64,000 nucleotides of DNA from Microbacterium sp. Leaf288 (GTDB lineage Bacteria; Actinomycetota; Actinomycetes; Actinomycetales; Microbacteriaceae): assembly GCF_001422925.1 (NCBI RefSeq), contig NZ_LMNI01000010.1, positions 874,405 through 938,404 of the forward strand. The letters are read 5' to 3'. A program made the translations under genes and the position numbers. Position 1 is the first letter of the stretch; every line of letters begins with the position of its first letter. Below, one piece after another: positions 1 through 7,641 of this stretch. The notes below the pieces were generated by a model. The model saw only the letters and a list, made by a program, of their open reading frames with translations, was not told where the DNA came from and searched no databases.

Positions 1-2387
1 CGGCGTACCAGAGCGGCACCGGTGTCGTCGACGTGGCCGCCGCGCTCGGCGCCCCGGTCATCGCGTCCGGTTCGGGCGACTTCGGCATGCTCGTGTGGGG
101 CGAAGAGGCAACGCCGGTCGAGCGCACCGTCGAGTACACGAACCGCACGGATGCCGACCTCACGGTGGCCCTCACCGCGACGCTCTCCGACACCACGCCG
201 GGTGGCGGCGACGGCGGGCCCGGCCCGCTGTCGGCCGGGATCGCGTTCGACGCCCTCACCATGGACGTCGACACGCTGACCATCCCCGCGGGCGAGACGC
301 GTTCGGCGAAGCTGACGGTCGACCCGGCGAAGGTTCCCGCCGGCACGCAGCTGTCGGGCGTGCTCGTGGCGTCGGTCGACGGCGAGGCCGTCACGCGCAC
401 CGCGCTGGGCACGATCGCGGAGGCGGAGCGCTACGACCTCACGCTCACGGCGACGGACTTCGAGGGCAATCCGACCACCACCTACGCGTTCCTCTGGGAC
501 CCGGCGACCGAGTGGGCGGAGCCCGTGCTGGTCGAAGGCGAGACCACCCTGCGCCTCATGAAGGGCGACTACACGGTCATGTCGTTCATGGAGCTGAACC
601 GCACCCCCGACACGATCGCCAGCGTGCTGGTCGGCGAGCCGACGCTCACCCTCGACCAGGACCGCACCGTTGCCCTCGACGCGCGCACGGCCGAGCAGGT
701 GACCGTCGACGTCGGTCAGAAGGGTCTCGACCCCGTCTTCCGGCGAATGGACGTGACGGTCGACGCGTTCGTGGCGAGCGCGATGATGCCGGTGTGGACC
801 GACGAGATGTGGGCGCAGCCCATGACCGTCGACGACGCCGACTTCTCGTTCGCGACCCGCTGGCGCCTCCAGACGCCGATGCTGACGGTGTCGTCGGGCA
901 AGAAGCCGATGGACCTCATCGTGCAGATCGGCTCGACGTTCCTCGACGGCTCGTTCAAGGCAGCCGCCGTGGACGCCGGCAAGGGCAGCGCCGACGAGCT
1001 CGCCGCGGCGGGCGTCGCCGGCAAGATCGCGGTGGTCACTCGATCGGCGGAGGTCTCGGCATCCCAGCGGGCCGCCAACGCGGCCGCCGCCGGCGCGAAG
1101 CTGCTGATCGTCGTCAACGACGCCGATGGCGAGTTCAACGAGTGGGTCGGGTCGGAGGACTACACGACGGATGCCCCGATCCCGGTCGCCGGCGTCAGCG
1201 GTGTCGAGGGGCGCGCGCTGCGCGCACAGCTCGCGCAGAAGAAATCCACGCTCTCCGCGATCGGCGTGCCGACCTCGGACGTGGTCTACGACATCGCGGA
1301 GTTCGGCGACGGTGAGATCCCGTCCGACATGTCGTACGCGCACACCGCCGAGGACCTCGCTCGCATCGACACCCGCTACATCGGGCAGAAGGAGGAGATC
1401 GGCGAGTTCCGCTACGACTTCGTGCCCGGCGCTGAGTACGGCAGCGGGTTCCCGATGCGCACGCAACGGGGCACCGAGCGCCAGGACTGGGTCAACACCG
1501 ACGGACTCCGCTGGTACCAGGACGCGACCATCACGTCCGTGGGGTGGCAGATGCGCGACATCAAGCGCACGTACGAGCGCGGCGAGCGCACCGAGGCCGA
1601 CTACTACGGCGGCATCGTCCGTCCCTACGTCGGCACCGGGTACTGGGTGCCGTACCTCGCATCGGACTACGCGCAGATCAACATCCCGAGCTGGGCCGAC
1701 GGCGGCGACGGTGAGCACACCGGCGCCTTCGACACCTGGATCGAGCCGTCGACCGTGCAGCAGCTGACCGACATCTACATCGACGGCGAGCTGTTCGCAC
1801 AACGCGAGCACCAGGGGGCCAACGTCTACGACCTGCCCGACGGCGAGCACGATTGGCGTGTGGTCAGCACCGCGACCCACGACGGCTCGCACCTCGCGGG
1901 GTCGACGAAGACGGTCAGCGACTGGACGTTCCGCGCGTCGGGCAAGCTCGGCGACTGGGACTACCGGCTGCTGCCGATGATCCAGGCGTACTACGACGTC
2001 GAGGTGAATGCTGAGAACCGCGTCGGCGAAGGCCGTCGCAAGGGCTCCGCCATCCCCCTCGGTCTCGAGCTCGGCCACGTCGCCGGCACCGCGCCGGCCG
2101 GCGCGATCACCGAGGCCACGCTCGAAGCCCGCACCCCGGGCGGCGAGTGGAAGCCGGTCGCTCTCGACACCGCGAAGACGGATGCCCCCACCGGCGCGGT
2201 CGAGGGCGACGGGTACATCTTCGCCGAGTCGCGCGCGTGGGTCAGCGGCTACTCGGCGCAGATCCCGGTGTCGGACAAGGGCGGCTGGGTCGACCTGCGC
2301 GTGACCGCGACGGACGCCGAGGGCAACACGTTCACGCAGGAGATCGAGAAGGCGTTCGAGGCCACTCCGGCCAAGGGCGTCCGCTAA
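1..2387 (+). CDS. Subtilisin-family (S8) secreted serine protease, 3' part
   Basis: This is the C-terminal 794 residues of a secreted S8 protease; the catalytic core lies beyond the left edge. The visible part opens with QSGTGVVDVAAAL, the segment that in S8 proteins follows the helix carrying the catalytic Ser. A beta-rich region comes next. A PA (protease-associated) domain at about residues 335-416 shows GKIAVV and PVAGVSGVEG. About 380 further residues have no domain I recognise. There is no LPXTG motif or C-terminal membrane anchor, so free secretion is likely. In many S8 proteins the PA domain is inserted inside the catalytic domain; here it follows it. The gene ends at a perfect hairpin. 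The family call is secure; the substrate is unknown. Confidence 0.85.
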   Translation, partial: AYQSGTGVVDVAAALGAPVIASGSGDFGMLVWGEEATPVERTVEYTNRTDADLTVALTATLSDTTPGGGDGGPGPLSAGIAFDALTMDVDTLTIPAGETRSAKLTVDPAKVPAGTQLSGVLVASVDGEAVTRTALGTIAEAERYDLTLTATDFEGNPTTTYAFLWDPATEWAEPVLVEGETTLRLMKGDYTVMSFMELNRTPDTIASVLVGEPTLTLDQDRTVALDARTAEQVTVDVGQKGLDPVFRRMDVTVDAFVASAMMPVWTDEMWAQPMTVDDADFSFATRWRLQTPMLTVSSGKKPMDLIVQIGSTFLDGSFKAAAVDAGKGSADELAAAGVAGKIAVVTRSAEVSASQRAANAAAAGAKLLIVVNDADGEFNEWVGSEDYTTDAPIPVAGVSGVEGRALRAQLAQKKSTLSAIGVPTSDVVYDIAEFGDGEIPSDMSYAHTAEDLARIDTRYIGQKEEIGEFRYDFVPGAEYGSGFPMRTQRGTERQDWVNTDGLRWYQDATITSVGWQMRDIKRTYERGERTEADYYGGIVRPYVGTGYWVPYLASDYAQINIPSWADGGDGEHTGAFDTWIEPSTVQQLTDIYIDGELFAQREHQGANVYDLPDGEHDWRVVSTATHDGSHLAGSTKTVSDWTFRASGKLGDWDYRLLPMIQAYYDVEVNAENRVGEGRRKGSAIPLGLELGHVAGTAPAGAITEATLEARTPGGEWKPVALDTAKTDAPTGAVEGDGYIFAESRAWVSGYSAQIPVSDKGGWVDLRVTATDAEGNTFTQEIEKAFEATPAKGVR

Positions 2388-2404
2388 CCCCCCGCCCCCG
2401 GAAT

Positions 2405-2440
2405 CCGGCAACCCCGGCGCACGCGCGCCGGGGTTGCCGG
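2405..2440. terminator. Bidirectional hairpin terminator
   Basis: A perfect 16-bp inverted repeat (left arm 2405-2420, right arm 2425-2440) encloses a 4-nt loop. It lies 17 bp past the protease stop and 28 bp past the stop of the converging RIO kinase gene, so it can serve both. There is no U-tract, as is common in high-GC actinobacteria. Confidence 0.8.
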
Positions 2441-2468
2441 CGTCTGCGGGGATCCGCCTGAACCAGCA

Positions 2469-3293
2469 TCACCAGAGCATCGCGACGAGGTGGGCGAACA
2501 CCTGCTCGGGGTCGTTCTCGAGCCCGCGACGGGTAAACCACGTCGAGACGTTGACGACGTCACGGTGGAGGAAGTCGAGGCCCTGCGGGTTCGCGGCGAC
2601 GTCGACGATCTGTGGAAGATCGATCACGACGACACGGCCGTCGTGATCGAGCAGGTTGTAGGGCGAGAGGTCACCGTGCGCGAATCCCGCGTGCGCGAAC
2701 GCCTCGAGGATGCCGACGACCTGGTCGAAGGCACTGCGCAGCTGCTCACCGTGCAGCCGGCTCTGCGCCAGCCGCGGCGCGGCCGCCCGCCCTTCGCCGA
2801 CGAACTCCATGAGCACCTCGGTGTCGCTCACCTGCACCGGGTACGGTACCGGGACCCCCGCGCGCCAGGCGCGGCAGAGCGCGTCGAACTCGCTCACCGC
2901 CCAATGGCCGGCGGCGACCGAGCGTCCGTACGCCGACCTGCGACTCACCGCCCGGGCGTCACGGGTGTTGCGCATCGTGCGTCCCTCCTCGTAACTGCCC
3001 GAGCGGTGGAAGTCACTGTGATGCGAGTTGCGGTAGCGCTTGGCGGCCAGGAGCACGCCGGCGGTGCCGGGCACCGCGCGCTCGATGAGGTGCACGTCGG
3101 CTTCTTTGCCGGTCTTCACGACACCGAGCTCGGTGTCGAACGCGCCGGACGCGGTGACGACCCATTCCGGGTGCGGCAGCGGTCCACGCTGGGTGGGCGG
3201 GGATGCCGGCCACGTGGACCAGCGCTGATCGGGGCCGGGTTCGAGATCCGGCGAGAGAACGGATGCGGACGCGTCGAGGCGTTCGGATGACAT
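2469..3293 (-). CDS. RIO-type atypical serine/threonine protein kinase
   Basis: Product of 274 residues with the RIO1-like kinase core. A glycine-loop substitute GKEADVHL is at 62-69, the ATP-anchoring Lys at 85 (AAKRYR), the catalytic loop HGDLSPYN at 206-213 with Asp208, and the metal-binding Asp225 in VIDLPQ. All key residues are present, so an active cytoplasmic kinase or ATPase is expected. The first 40 residues are Pro/Ser-rich and probably disordered. In archaea and eukaryotes RIO proteins act in small-subunit ribosome maturation; the bacterial role is not established. The ATG is preceded by a GGAG that can pair into a short hairpin just after a 20-codon leader ORF, which suggests translational control. 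Confidence 0.85.
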   Translation of the reverse strand: MSSERLDASASVLSPDLEPGPDQRWSTWPASPPTQRGPLPHPEWVVTASGAFDTELGVVKTGKEADVHLIERAVPGTAGVLLAAKRYRNSHHSDFHRSGSYEEGRTMRNTRDARAVSRRSAYGRSVAAGHWAVSEFDALCRAWRAGVPVPYPVQVSDTEVLMEFVGEGRAAAPRLAQSRLHGEQLRSAFDQVVGILEAFAHAGFAHGDLSPYNLLDHDGRVVVIDLPQIVDVAANPQGLDFLHRDVVNVSTWFTRRGLENDPEQVFAHLVAMLW

Positions 3294-3303
3294 CGGCAGG
3301 ACA

Positions 3304-3317
3304 CTCCAGGACTGGAG
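3304..3317 (-). promoter_or_regulatory. Short hairpin covering the RIO kinase ribosome-binding site
   Basis: On the minus strand CTCCAG and CTGGAG flank two bases, giving a stem of about 5 bp with a 4-nt loop. The right arm contains the GGAG that is the only Shine-Dalgarno candidate for the kinase ATG, 10 nt further on. The leader stop codon is about 10 nt upstream of the hairpin, so a ribosome terminating there would be placed to melt it. The sequence is visible; the function is inferred. Confidence 0.4.
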
Positions 3318-3327
3318 GTCGCCGATC

Positions 3328-3390
3328 TCAGTGCGTGCGGGCGACCTCGGAGGAAAGGGAAGGGGCAGGGAGCATGACGAAGACGGTCAT
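3328..3390 (-). CDS. Candidate 20-residue leader peptide upstream of the RIO kinase
   Basis: A small ORF (MTVFVMLPAPSLSSEVARTH) starts with ATG behind a textbook Shine-Dalgarno, AAAGGAGG, with 6 nt spacing. This site is stronger than almost any other in the window. The ORF stops 34 nt before the kinase start. A 6-bp hairpin with a 3-nt loop (3413-3427) lies just upstream in the predicted 5' leader. The peptide has no signal sequence or recognisable domain. A leader peptide or a small conserved protein are both possible. An overlapping opposite-strand ORF at 3374-3445 is less convincing. Confidence 0.45.
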   Translation of the reverse strand: MTVFVMLPAPSLSSEVARTH

Positions 3391-3438
3391 CGTTCTCCTC
3401 CTTTCCGGTCGAGGTGCCTGGGGCACCGATCCGGCACC

Positions 3439-3444
3439 ACTGTA
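3439..3444 (-). promoter_or_regulatory. Possible -10 element (TACAGT) for leader and kinase
   Basis: Minus-strand TACAGT fits the actinobacterial TANNNT -10 consensus. Transcription would begin near 3432, giving a leader of about 40 nt with a hairpin at 3413-3427 before the Shine-Dalgarno of the 20-codon ORF. No clear -35 is visible. Confidence 0.3.
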
Positions 3445-3491
3445 ACGGACGCCGGGCTGCGGCATCCAGCCCTCCGTCTCGGCGGGCGCGG

Positions 3492-3528
3492 CGAAGCGGC
3501 GACGGGCACCGGTTCCGTCGCCGCTTCG
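3492..3528 (-). terminator. Hairpin terminator after the Ig-repeat gene
   Basis: A perfect 14-bp inverted repeat (3492-3505 and 3515-3528) with a 9-nt loop starts 66 bp past the stop of the secreted Ig-repeat gene. It separates that transcript from the leader/RIO kinase unit on the same strand. Confidence 0.6.
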
Positions 3529-3594
3529 TCCGCTGCTGATCGGTCCCGCCTCCGGCGAATGGACCAGTCCTTATGAGCGGGCTTCACCCCCCAG

Positions 3595-5535
3595 TCATGG
3601 CAGCGGTGGGATCGTTCCTCCGTTCGTGATGATCAGCGACGACGTCTCGTGGCAACTCGGGAGGATGTCATCCTGCGCCGGGTTGGTGCTGTCGTAACTC
3701 ACCTTCCAGGAGAACGGCCCGCCGGTGGTGACGGCGACGGTGGTGTTGTTGGTTCCCACCGTCTGCGGCGACGCGCCCGAGACCCCTTGGTTCACTGCCG
3801 GGAACACCGGAGTGCCCGAGCAGTCGGTCGAGGGATACAGCGTGAACGTCACCGTCCCGGCAAGAGGCCCACCGGCCGAAGCCGAGATCGTCGCCGAATC
3901 GTTCGGATACCACCGCTGCGCGGTCGACATCCTCGCCTGCACCGTGCTGACGACGACGTCTTCGTTGCCGTCGGTGCACGGGGCGTTGTGGGTCTTGCCG
4001 AGGGTGTTCGGTGAGCTCCCGCTGTATGTCGCAACCCAGTGGTAGGTGCCCGCGGCGGTCGGCGTCACCGTCGGCGACTCGTAGTTGCCGTTGCCGCTCA
4101 CGTTCACCGCGGTGGTCGTCTGCACGAGCGGGCCGCAGCCGGTGGTGCTCGGTCCGTACAGCGAGAACGTGATCGTGCCCCCCGCGGAGGCGCCCGGGAC
4201 CGGCTGGGCTCCTGTGCGGATGACGGGGTCGAGCGGCTGGGCGGTGGTCCCGCCGAGTGTCGCCGTGTCCTTGACCGTGCCGCCGAGCACGATGCCCGCG
4301 CTCGCCTGGGTGGTGAGTGTCGGTTCCACCGGATTAACGGTGAAGCACTCCGTCGCCCTCGAATCGCTCGAGCCCGTGACCCCACTGCCTTGGACCGGCG
4401 TGTACTCCGCCCTCCAGCAGTAGCGGCCGGCGGCCGTCACCCACGCGGTGGCCGACTCGACCGTCACCGGATAGGTCGCACCGGTGAGGTTGGTCGATCC
4501 GACGTCGGTCCCACCCTCCGCGCACAGTCCAGGTGCGTCCACCTTGCAGAGGTGGAACTGCACCGAACCGCCCACGGCGGTCGTCCCTCCGGTGATGTTC
4601 ACGACGGCGGAGTCCTTGACGCCGACGACCCCAGTGCCGATCGAGATCTCCGAGCCGGGGATGGTTGCGCCGGCGGCGGTCTTGGGTGTGGTCTCCGTCG
4701 TCGATTCGCAGCTGCCGAACTCGGGCGCGGGTGCCAGGATGGTGTCCTTGTAGTCGGCCGTGTCGGAGTTGCCCGTCACGGTGCTCGGGATCACGTTCGC
4801 GATCGTGAGGCACTGCTGCACCCCGCCGAACACGGTGTCAGTCAGGTTGATGGCCGCCTCGCCCTTGAATCTGTCCGGACTGTACGCGGCCTGCGATACC
4901 GTCGCGTTGAGTGGGATCGCGGCTCCGAGCGTCAGATTCGGCGCCGTTCCGCTCCAGATGCGCAGCGACAGGGCGGTGCTCCCGCCTTGCTGGTCCCAGA
5001 GGATCATGAAGTCGCCGGGCACGACCGGCGGTCCCGCGGATCCGCCCTGACGATTCGCCCACGGATTGCAGTTCGCGATCAGCTGAGCGTCGGTGGCCGT
5101 CTCGTAGGCGCATCCGGCCGGCACGTCGTTCTGCATGAACTCGAAGGCGATGAACCCGCTGCCGTTGGCCGAGTCGCGCTCCCACGCGAAGTAGAGCCAG
5201 TCGTCGCCCGCCGCGTCCTTCTCCGCGTCGACCCACGCACGCCGCAGGTCGACCTGGGCGTTCGGGTTGGTGGGGTCGAGCGTCGGCAGCCCGTCGTTGT
5301 GGATGACCGCGATCTTCGTCGTGTTGGAGTTGAGTGGTCCGAGCTCCTTCACGTTGCCGAATTCGTCCTCGATCGATTCCATCGCGGGATCCGTGACATC
5401 GGGTACGACGATTCCGTCGATCGCCCACGGGCCGTCCGCCGCGGTGGCCGCGGATGCTCCCCCCAGAACGAAGGCCGCCACCATACAGCCCGTGACTCCC
5501 GCGGCGATCGAGCGCCGCCGCTTCTCCTGAGACAT
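3595..5535 (-). CDS. Secreted protein with three Ig-like repeats
   Basis: Product of 646 residues from an ATG behind GGGGAGGACC. An upstream in-frame ATG would put about 50 unsuitable residues before the signal peptide. The signal peptide is clear: a KRRR n-region, a hydrophobic core at about 10-30, and cleavage near ATA/ADG at 32-33. Residues 34-280 form an Asp/Trp-rich region with paired cysteines (WLYFAWERD, CNPWA). Three related beta-sandwich repeats follow at about 296-401, 405-530 and 533-637. Each carries a TFxLY or QFHL strand with a Cys, and a later (Y/F)xWxxxY strand. There is no LPXTG motif, membrane anchor or enzyme motif, so adhesion, matrix or ligand binding is the best guess. 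It is divergent from the LuxR-type gene. A minus-strand TAGCCT at 5570-5575 could be its -10. Confidence 0.75.
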   Translation of the reverse strand: MSQEKRRRSIAAGVTGCMVAAFVLGGASAATAADGPWAIDGIVVPDVTDPAMESIEDEFGNVKELGPLNSNTTKIAVIHNDGLPTLDPTNPNAQVDLRRAWVDAEKDAAGDDWLYFAWERDSANGSGFIAFEFMQNDVPAGCAYETATDAQLIANCNPWANRQGGSAGPPVVPGDFMILWDQQGGSTALSLRIWSGTAPNLTLGAAIPLNATVSQAAYSPDRFKGEAAINLTDTVFGGVQQCLTIANVIPSTVTGNSDTADYKDTILAPAPEFGSCESTTETTPKTAAGATIPGSEISIGTGVVGVKDSAVVNITGGTTAVGGSVQFHLCKVDAPGLCAEGGTDVGSTNLTGATYPVTVESATAWVTAAGRYCWRAEYTPVQGSGVTGSSDSRATECFTVNPVEPTLTTQASAGIVLGGTVKDTATLGGTTAQPLDPVIRTGAQPVPGASAGGTITFSLYGPSTTGCGPLVQTTTAVNVSGNGNYESPTVTPTAAGTYHWVATYSGSSPNTLGKTHNAPCTDGNEDVVVSTVQARMSTAQRWYPNDSATISASAGGPLAGTVTFTLYPSTDCSGTPVFPAVNQGVSGASPQTVGTNNTTVAVTTGGPFSWKVSYDSTNPAQDDILPSCHETSSLIITNGGTIPPLP

Positions 5536-5680
5536 GGTCCTCCCCTTTCCCCAGGCCATTGCTGGCCCTAGGCTATGAACCGCGTGGAGACGCGACCATC
5601 GGGAGAAATGCGGATGGGGTTCCGGGGAACTCCCTAGGTCGTCAGTCTCGGGCGGGAGGCGCGCGATTCGGGGAGGAATC

Positions 5681-6286
5681 GTGAGCACGGAAGAGTCATT
5701 CGCACTCGTGGTCGCTGGTGACCACGTCAGGGCCGAGTACGTAACGCTGCTGGGCCGGCTGGGGCTGTCCGCGGTCGCATTCGCGACGGTGACGCAGGCC
5801 GCCGCACAGCTGAACGGCGTGGCGCCCGAGGTGGCGATCCTCGAGGTCGAGGACGGCGGGTGCGGGTTCCTGCGGGAGCTTCGAGATCGCTACGGACCCG
5901 AGCTGCCCGCGGTGCTCGTGTCGGCGGATCGGACGACGCCCGCCGACGTCGTCGCCGGGCTGCTCGTGGGCGCCGACGACTACGCCGCGGAGTCCATGGA
6001 CGCCGAGGAGTTCCTCGCCCGCGTGAGACGGCTCATCGAGCGCACCCGGCCGGCTCGCGGCGCGACCGTGGACCTCCGGCGGCTCTCAACGCTGACCCCG
6101 CGCGAGAGACAGGTGCTCGCGCTCACGACCGAGGGGATGTCGCAGAAGCAGGTCGCCACCGAGATGGGCATCAGCATCAAGACGGTCGGCGCGCACATGC
6201 AGAACCTCCTCGGCAAGCTCGGCGTGCACTCGCGCATGGAGGCGGTGGCGCTCGCCGCGCGCGCCACGGCGACCTCCGAGGGGTAG
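5681..6286 (+). CDS. LuxR/NarL-type response regulator with degenerate receiver
   Basis: Product of 201 residues from a GTG behind GGGGAGGAATC. Residues 7-120 have a receiver fold and 137-195 a LuxR-type helix-turn-helix (LTPRERQVLAL, ISIKTVGAHM). The phosphorylation site looks lost: Glu55 occupies the acceptor Asp position (AILEVED), one residue of the acidic pair is missing (VVAGDH), Ser81 replaces the switch Thr, and Glu104 replaces the conserved Lys after GADDY. Glu at the acceptor site can mimic phosphate in some regulators, so phosphorylation-independent DNA binding is likely. No histidine kinase is adjacent. It is divergent from the secreted Ig-repeat gene, its most obvious target. Confidence 0.85.
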   Translation: MSTEESFALVVAGDHVRAEYVTLLGRLGLSAVAFATVTQAAAQLNGVAPEVAILEVEDGGCGFLRELRDRYGPELPAVLVSADRTTPADVVAGLLVGADDYAAESMDAEEFLARVRRLIERTRPARGATVDLRRLSTLTPRERQVLALTTEGMSQKQVATEMGISIKTVGAHMQNLLGKLGVHSRMEAVALAARATATSEG

Positions 6287-6305
6287 CACCCGCGGCGCCC
6301 CCGCG

Positions 6306-6758
6306 TCAGCGCAGCGCCGTGCGGCTCGTGGCGGTGGACTCGAGGACGACGCCGTCAGGTACGAACACGGTGACGATGGGCGGATGCCACTGCCCGGCGA
6401 CCGTCACCCGCGCGGAGACTCCGTCGGGGGTCGAAGCCGAGATGAGTCGCGCCTCGGGGTCGAGGGTTCCCATCATCGCCTCGGCTTCCCGACGGACGCC
6501 CGCGTCGGTGAGCGTGGCGACAGGCTCGCCGTCGACCACCGAGAGGTCGAAGCCGTCCGCCGCAGCCAGAGCCGCCGCATCCGCCATCGCGTCGAGCTGC
6601 TTCTGCGCGAGGTACAGGCTCGTCGCGGCCGTGCAGACGAGGATCACCGCGATCGCGAGCACGGCGTAGCCGAGGGTGAGGATCAGAACGCTGCCCGCCT
6701 CGTCGGGGTCGGCCGCCTTGGTTCTCCGCGCGAGCACGCGCGTCACCTGGGCGATCAT
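6306..6758 (-). CDS. TadG-like (Rv3654c-type) pilus-associated protein
   Basis: Product of 150 residues and last gene of the Tad operon; its ATG overlaps the preceding stop as ATGA. It has a short cytoplasmic N-terminus, a type IV-pilin-like junction (DEAG then SVLILTLGY) and one membrane segment at about 23-48 followed by AQKQLDAMADAAALAAADG, typical of TadG/Rv3654c-type proteins. The rest is a small extracellular domain. The usual Glu five residues after the processing Gly is missing, so it may be an anchored minor component rather than a processed pilin. Family confidence is moderate because these proteins are short and divergent. Confidence 0.65.
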   Translation of the reverse strand: MIAQVTRVLARRTKAADPDEAGSVLILTLGYAVLAIAVILVCTAATSLYLAQKQLDAMADAAALAAADGFDLSVVDGEPVATLTDAGVRREAEAMMGTLDPEARLISASTPDGVSARVTVAGQWHPPIVTVFVPDGVVLESTATSRTALR

Positions 6759-7228
6759 CGCTCGCTCCAGAAGCGTGAGACCTTGTGCGCGGACGACGCC
6801 TCGATCGGGACCGCGGCGATGCGGTCGAGGTCGAGCACCGGCGGCACGAGCGGCAGCGTGACCGTCGTGCGGACGCGCACGTGCAGCGTCGCACCCGCCC
6901 GCGGACAGGCGGCGCCCGATGGCGTGCAGTCGATGGAGAGGTCGACGTCGTCGAGGCCGTACTCCTCCGACACCGCTGCGAGCACCGCGTCAGCCCGGGC
7001 GCGCGCGTCGTCCACGTCGCTCGCGGTCGACACCGCGCGCGCGATGTGACGTGCGGCGGCCTCGGCACCGAGGCTCTGCCCCTGGATGAGGCCGAGCGCC
7101 ACGACCACGTAGACGAGGGGCACGAGGAGGAGGAGCCCGACGAGGATGAACTCGAGGGCTGCGGAGCCGCGGTCGTCCGCGAGCGGATCCGCTGCGAGGC
7201 TGTCAGTCGAACGATTCGACAGGCGCAT
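6755..7228 (-). CDS. TadE-like minor pseudopilin
   Basis: Product of 157 residues with a strong ribosome site (GGAGGTGACGGCGC before ATG). It shows the TadE signature DDRG/SAALEFILVG: a prepilin-peptidase-like Gly, then Glu at position +5, then a membrane helix at about 24-47. A periplasmic-side beta-rich domain with two cysteines in the DCTPSGAACP segment follows. TadE proteins are minor pseudopilins needed to assemble Flp fibres. It overlaps the upstream tadE paralogue by 26 bp and the downstream tadG-like gene by 4 bp, consistent with tight translational coupling. Confidence 0.75.
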   Translation of the reverse strand: MRLSNRSTDSLAADPLADDRGSAALEFILVGLLLLVPLVYVVVALGLIQGQSLGAEAAARHIARAVSTASDVDDARARADAVLAAVSEEYGLDDVDLSIDCTPSGAACPRAGATLHVRVRTTVTLPLVPPVLDLDRIAAVPIEASSAHKVSRFWSER

Positions 7229-7637
7229 GCGCCGTCACCTCCATTCCGCGCGGCGCACCGAGCAGGCCCACGAGGGGCAGGGTCGCCTGGACTCGTACCT
7301 CGACGGTCCGCTGGCCGAGCGCCGCCGACTCCTGCACTCTGACCTCCGTCGCGTATTCGGCGCCGATCGCGCGACCCACGATGTCGCGCGTGCGCTGCGC
7401 GCCGTCGGCGAGCGTCGTGTCGGCGAGGGCCGCGTGATAGGCCCCCTCGACGGCCGCGTCGTGCACGACGTTGCGGACGTACACGGCGAGGCCGAACTGC
7501 AGCACACCGAGGGTGAGCACGGTGAGCAGCGTGCCGACGAGGACGAACTCGACGGGGCTCGCTCCGGCGTCGTCGCGCAGGTCAGCGCCGAGTCGGGCGC
7601 GCAGGCCCGACAACGCGCGGACCAGGCCCACACGCAA
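7203..7637 (-). CDS. TadE-like minor pseudopilin (second copy)
   Basis: Product of 144 residues. DDAG/ASPVEFVLVGTLLTVLTLG gives a prepilin-like cleavage site with Glu at +5, then one membrane helix and a C-terminal extracellular domain. The start is uncertain: a TTG at 7637 follows the pilin gene closely, and a GTG at 7631 is an alternative; neither has a strong Shine-Dalgarno. Two different TadE paralogues in one operon suggest a heteromeric pilus tip or base. Confidence 0.72.
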   Translation of the reverse strand: MRVGLVRALSGLRARLGADLRDDAGASPVEFVLVGTLLTVLTLGVLQFGLAVYVRNVVHDAAVEGAYHAALADTTLADGAQRTRDIVGRAIGAEYATEVRVQESAALGQRTVEVRVQATLPLVGLLGAPRGMEVTAHAPVESFD

Positions 7638-7641
7638 GACG

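Noticed and set aside
3374..3445. 23-codon plus-strand ORF (MTKTVIVLLLSGRG...) opposite the RIO leader
   Set aside because: Its ribosome site is weaker than that of the minus-strand ORF covering the same bases, it leads to no downstream gene on its strand, and its end coincides with the minus-strand promoter region.
3595..3700. Sortase anchor at the C-terminus of the Ig-repeat protein
   Set aside because: The end reads NGGTIPPLP; there is no LPXTG, hydrophobic stretch or basic tail.
4039..5571. 510-codon plus-strand open frame
   Set aside because: It lies entirely opposite the secreted Ig-repeat gene, is Arg/Gly/Val-rich in the way of a high-GC antisense frame, and has no domain.
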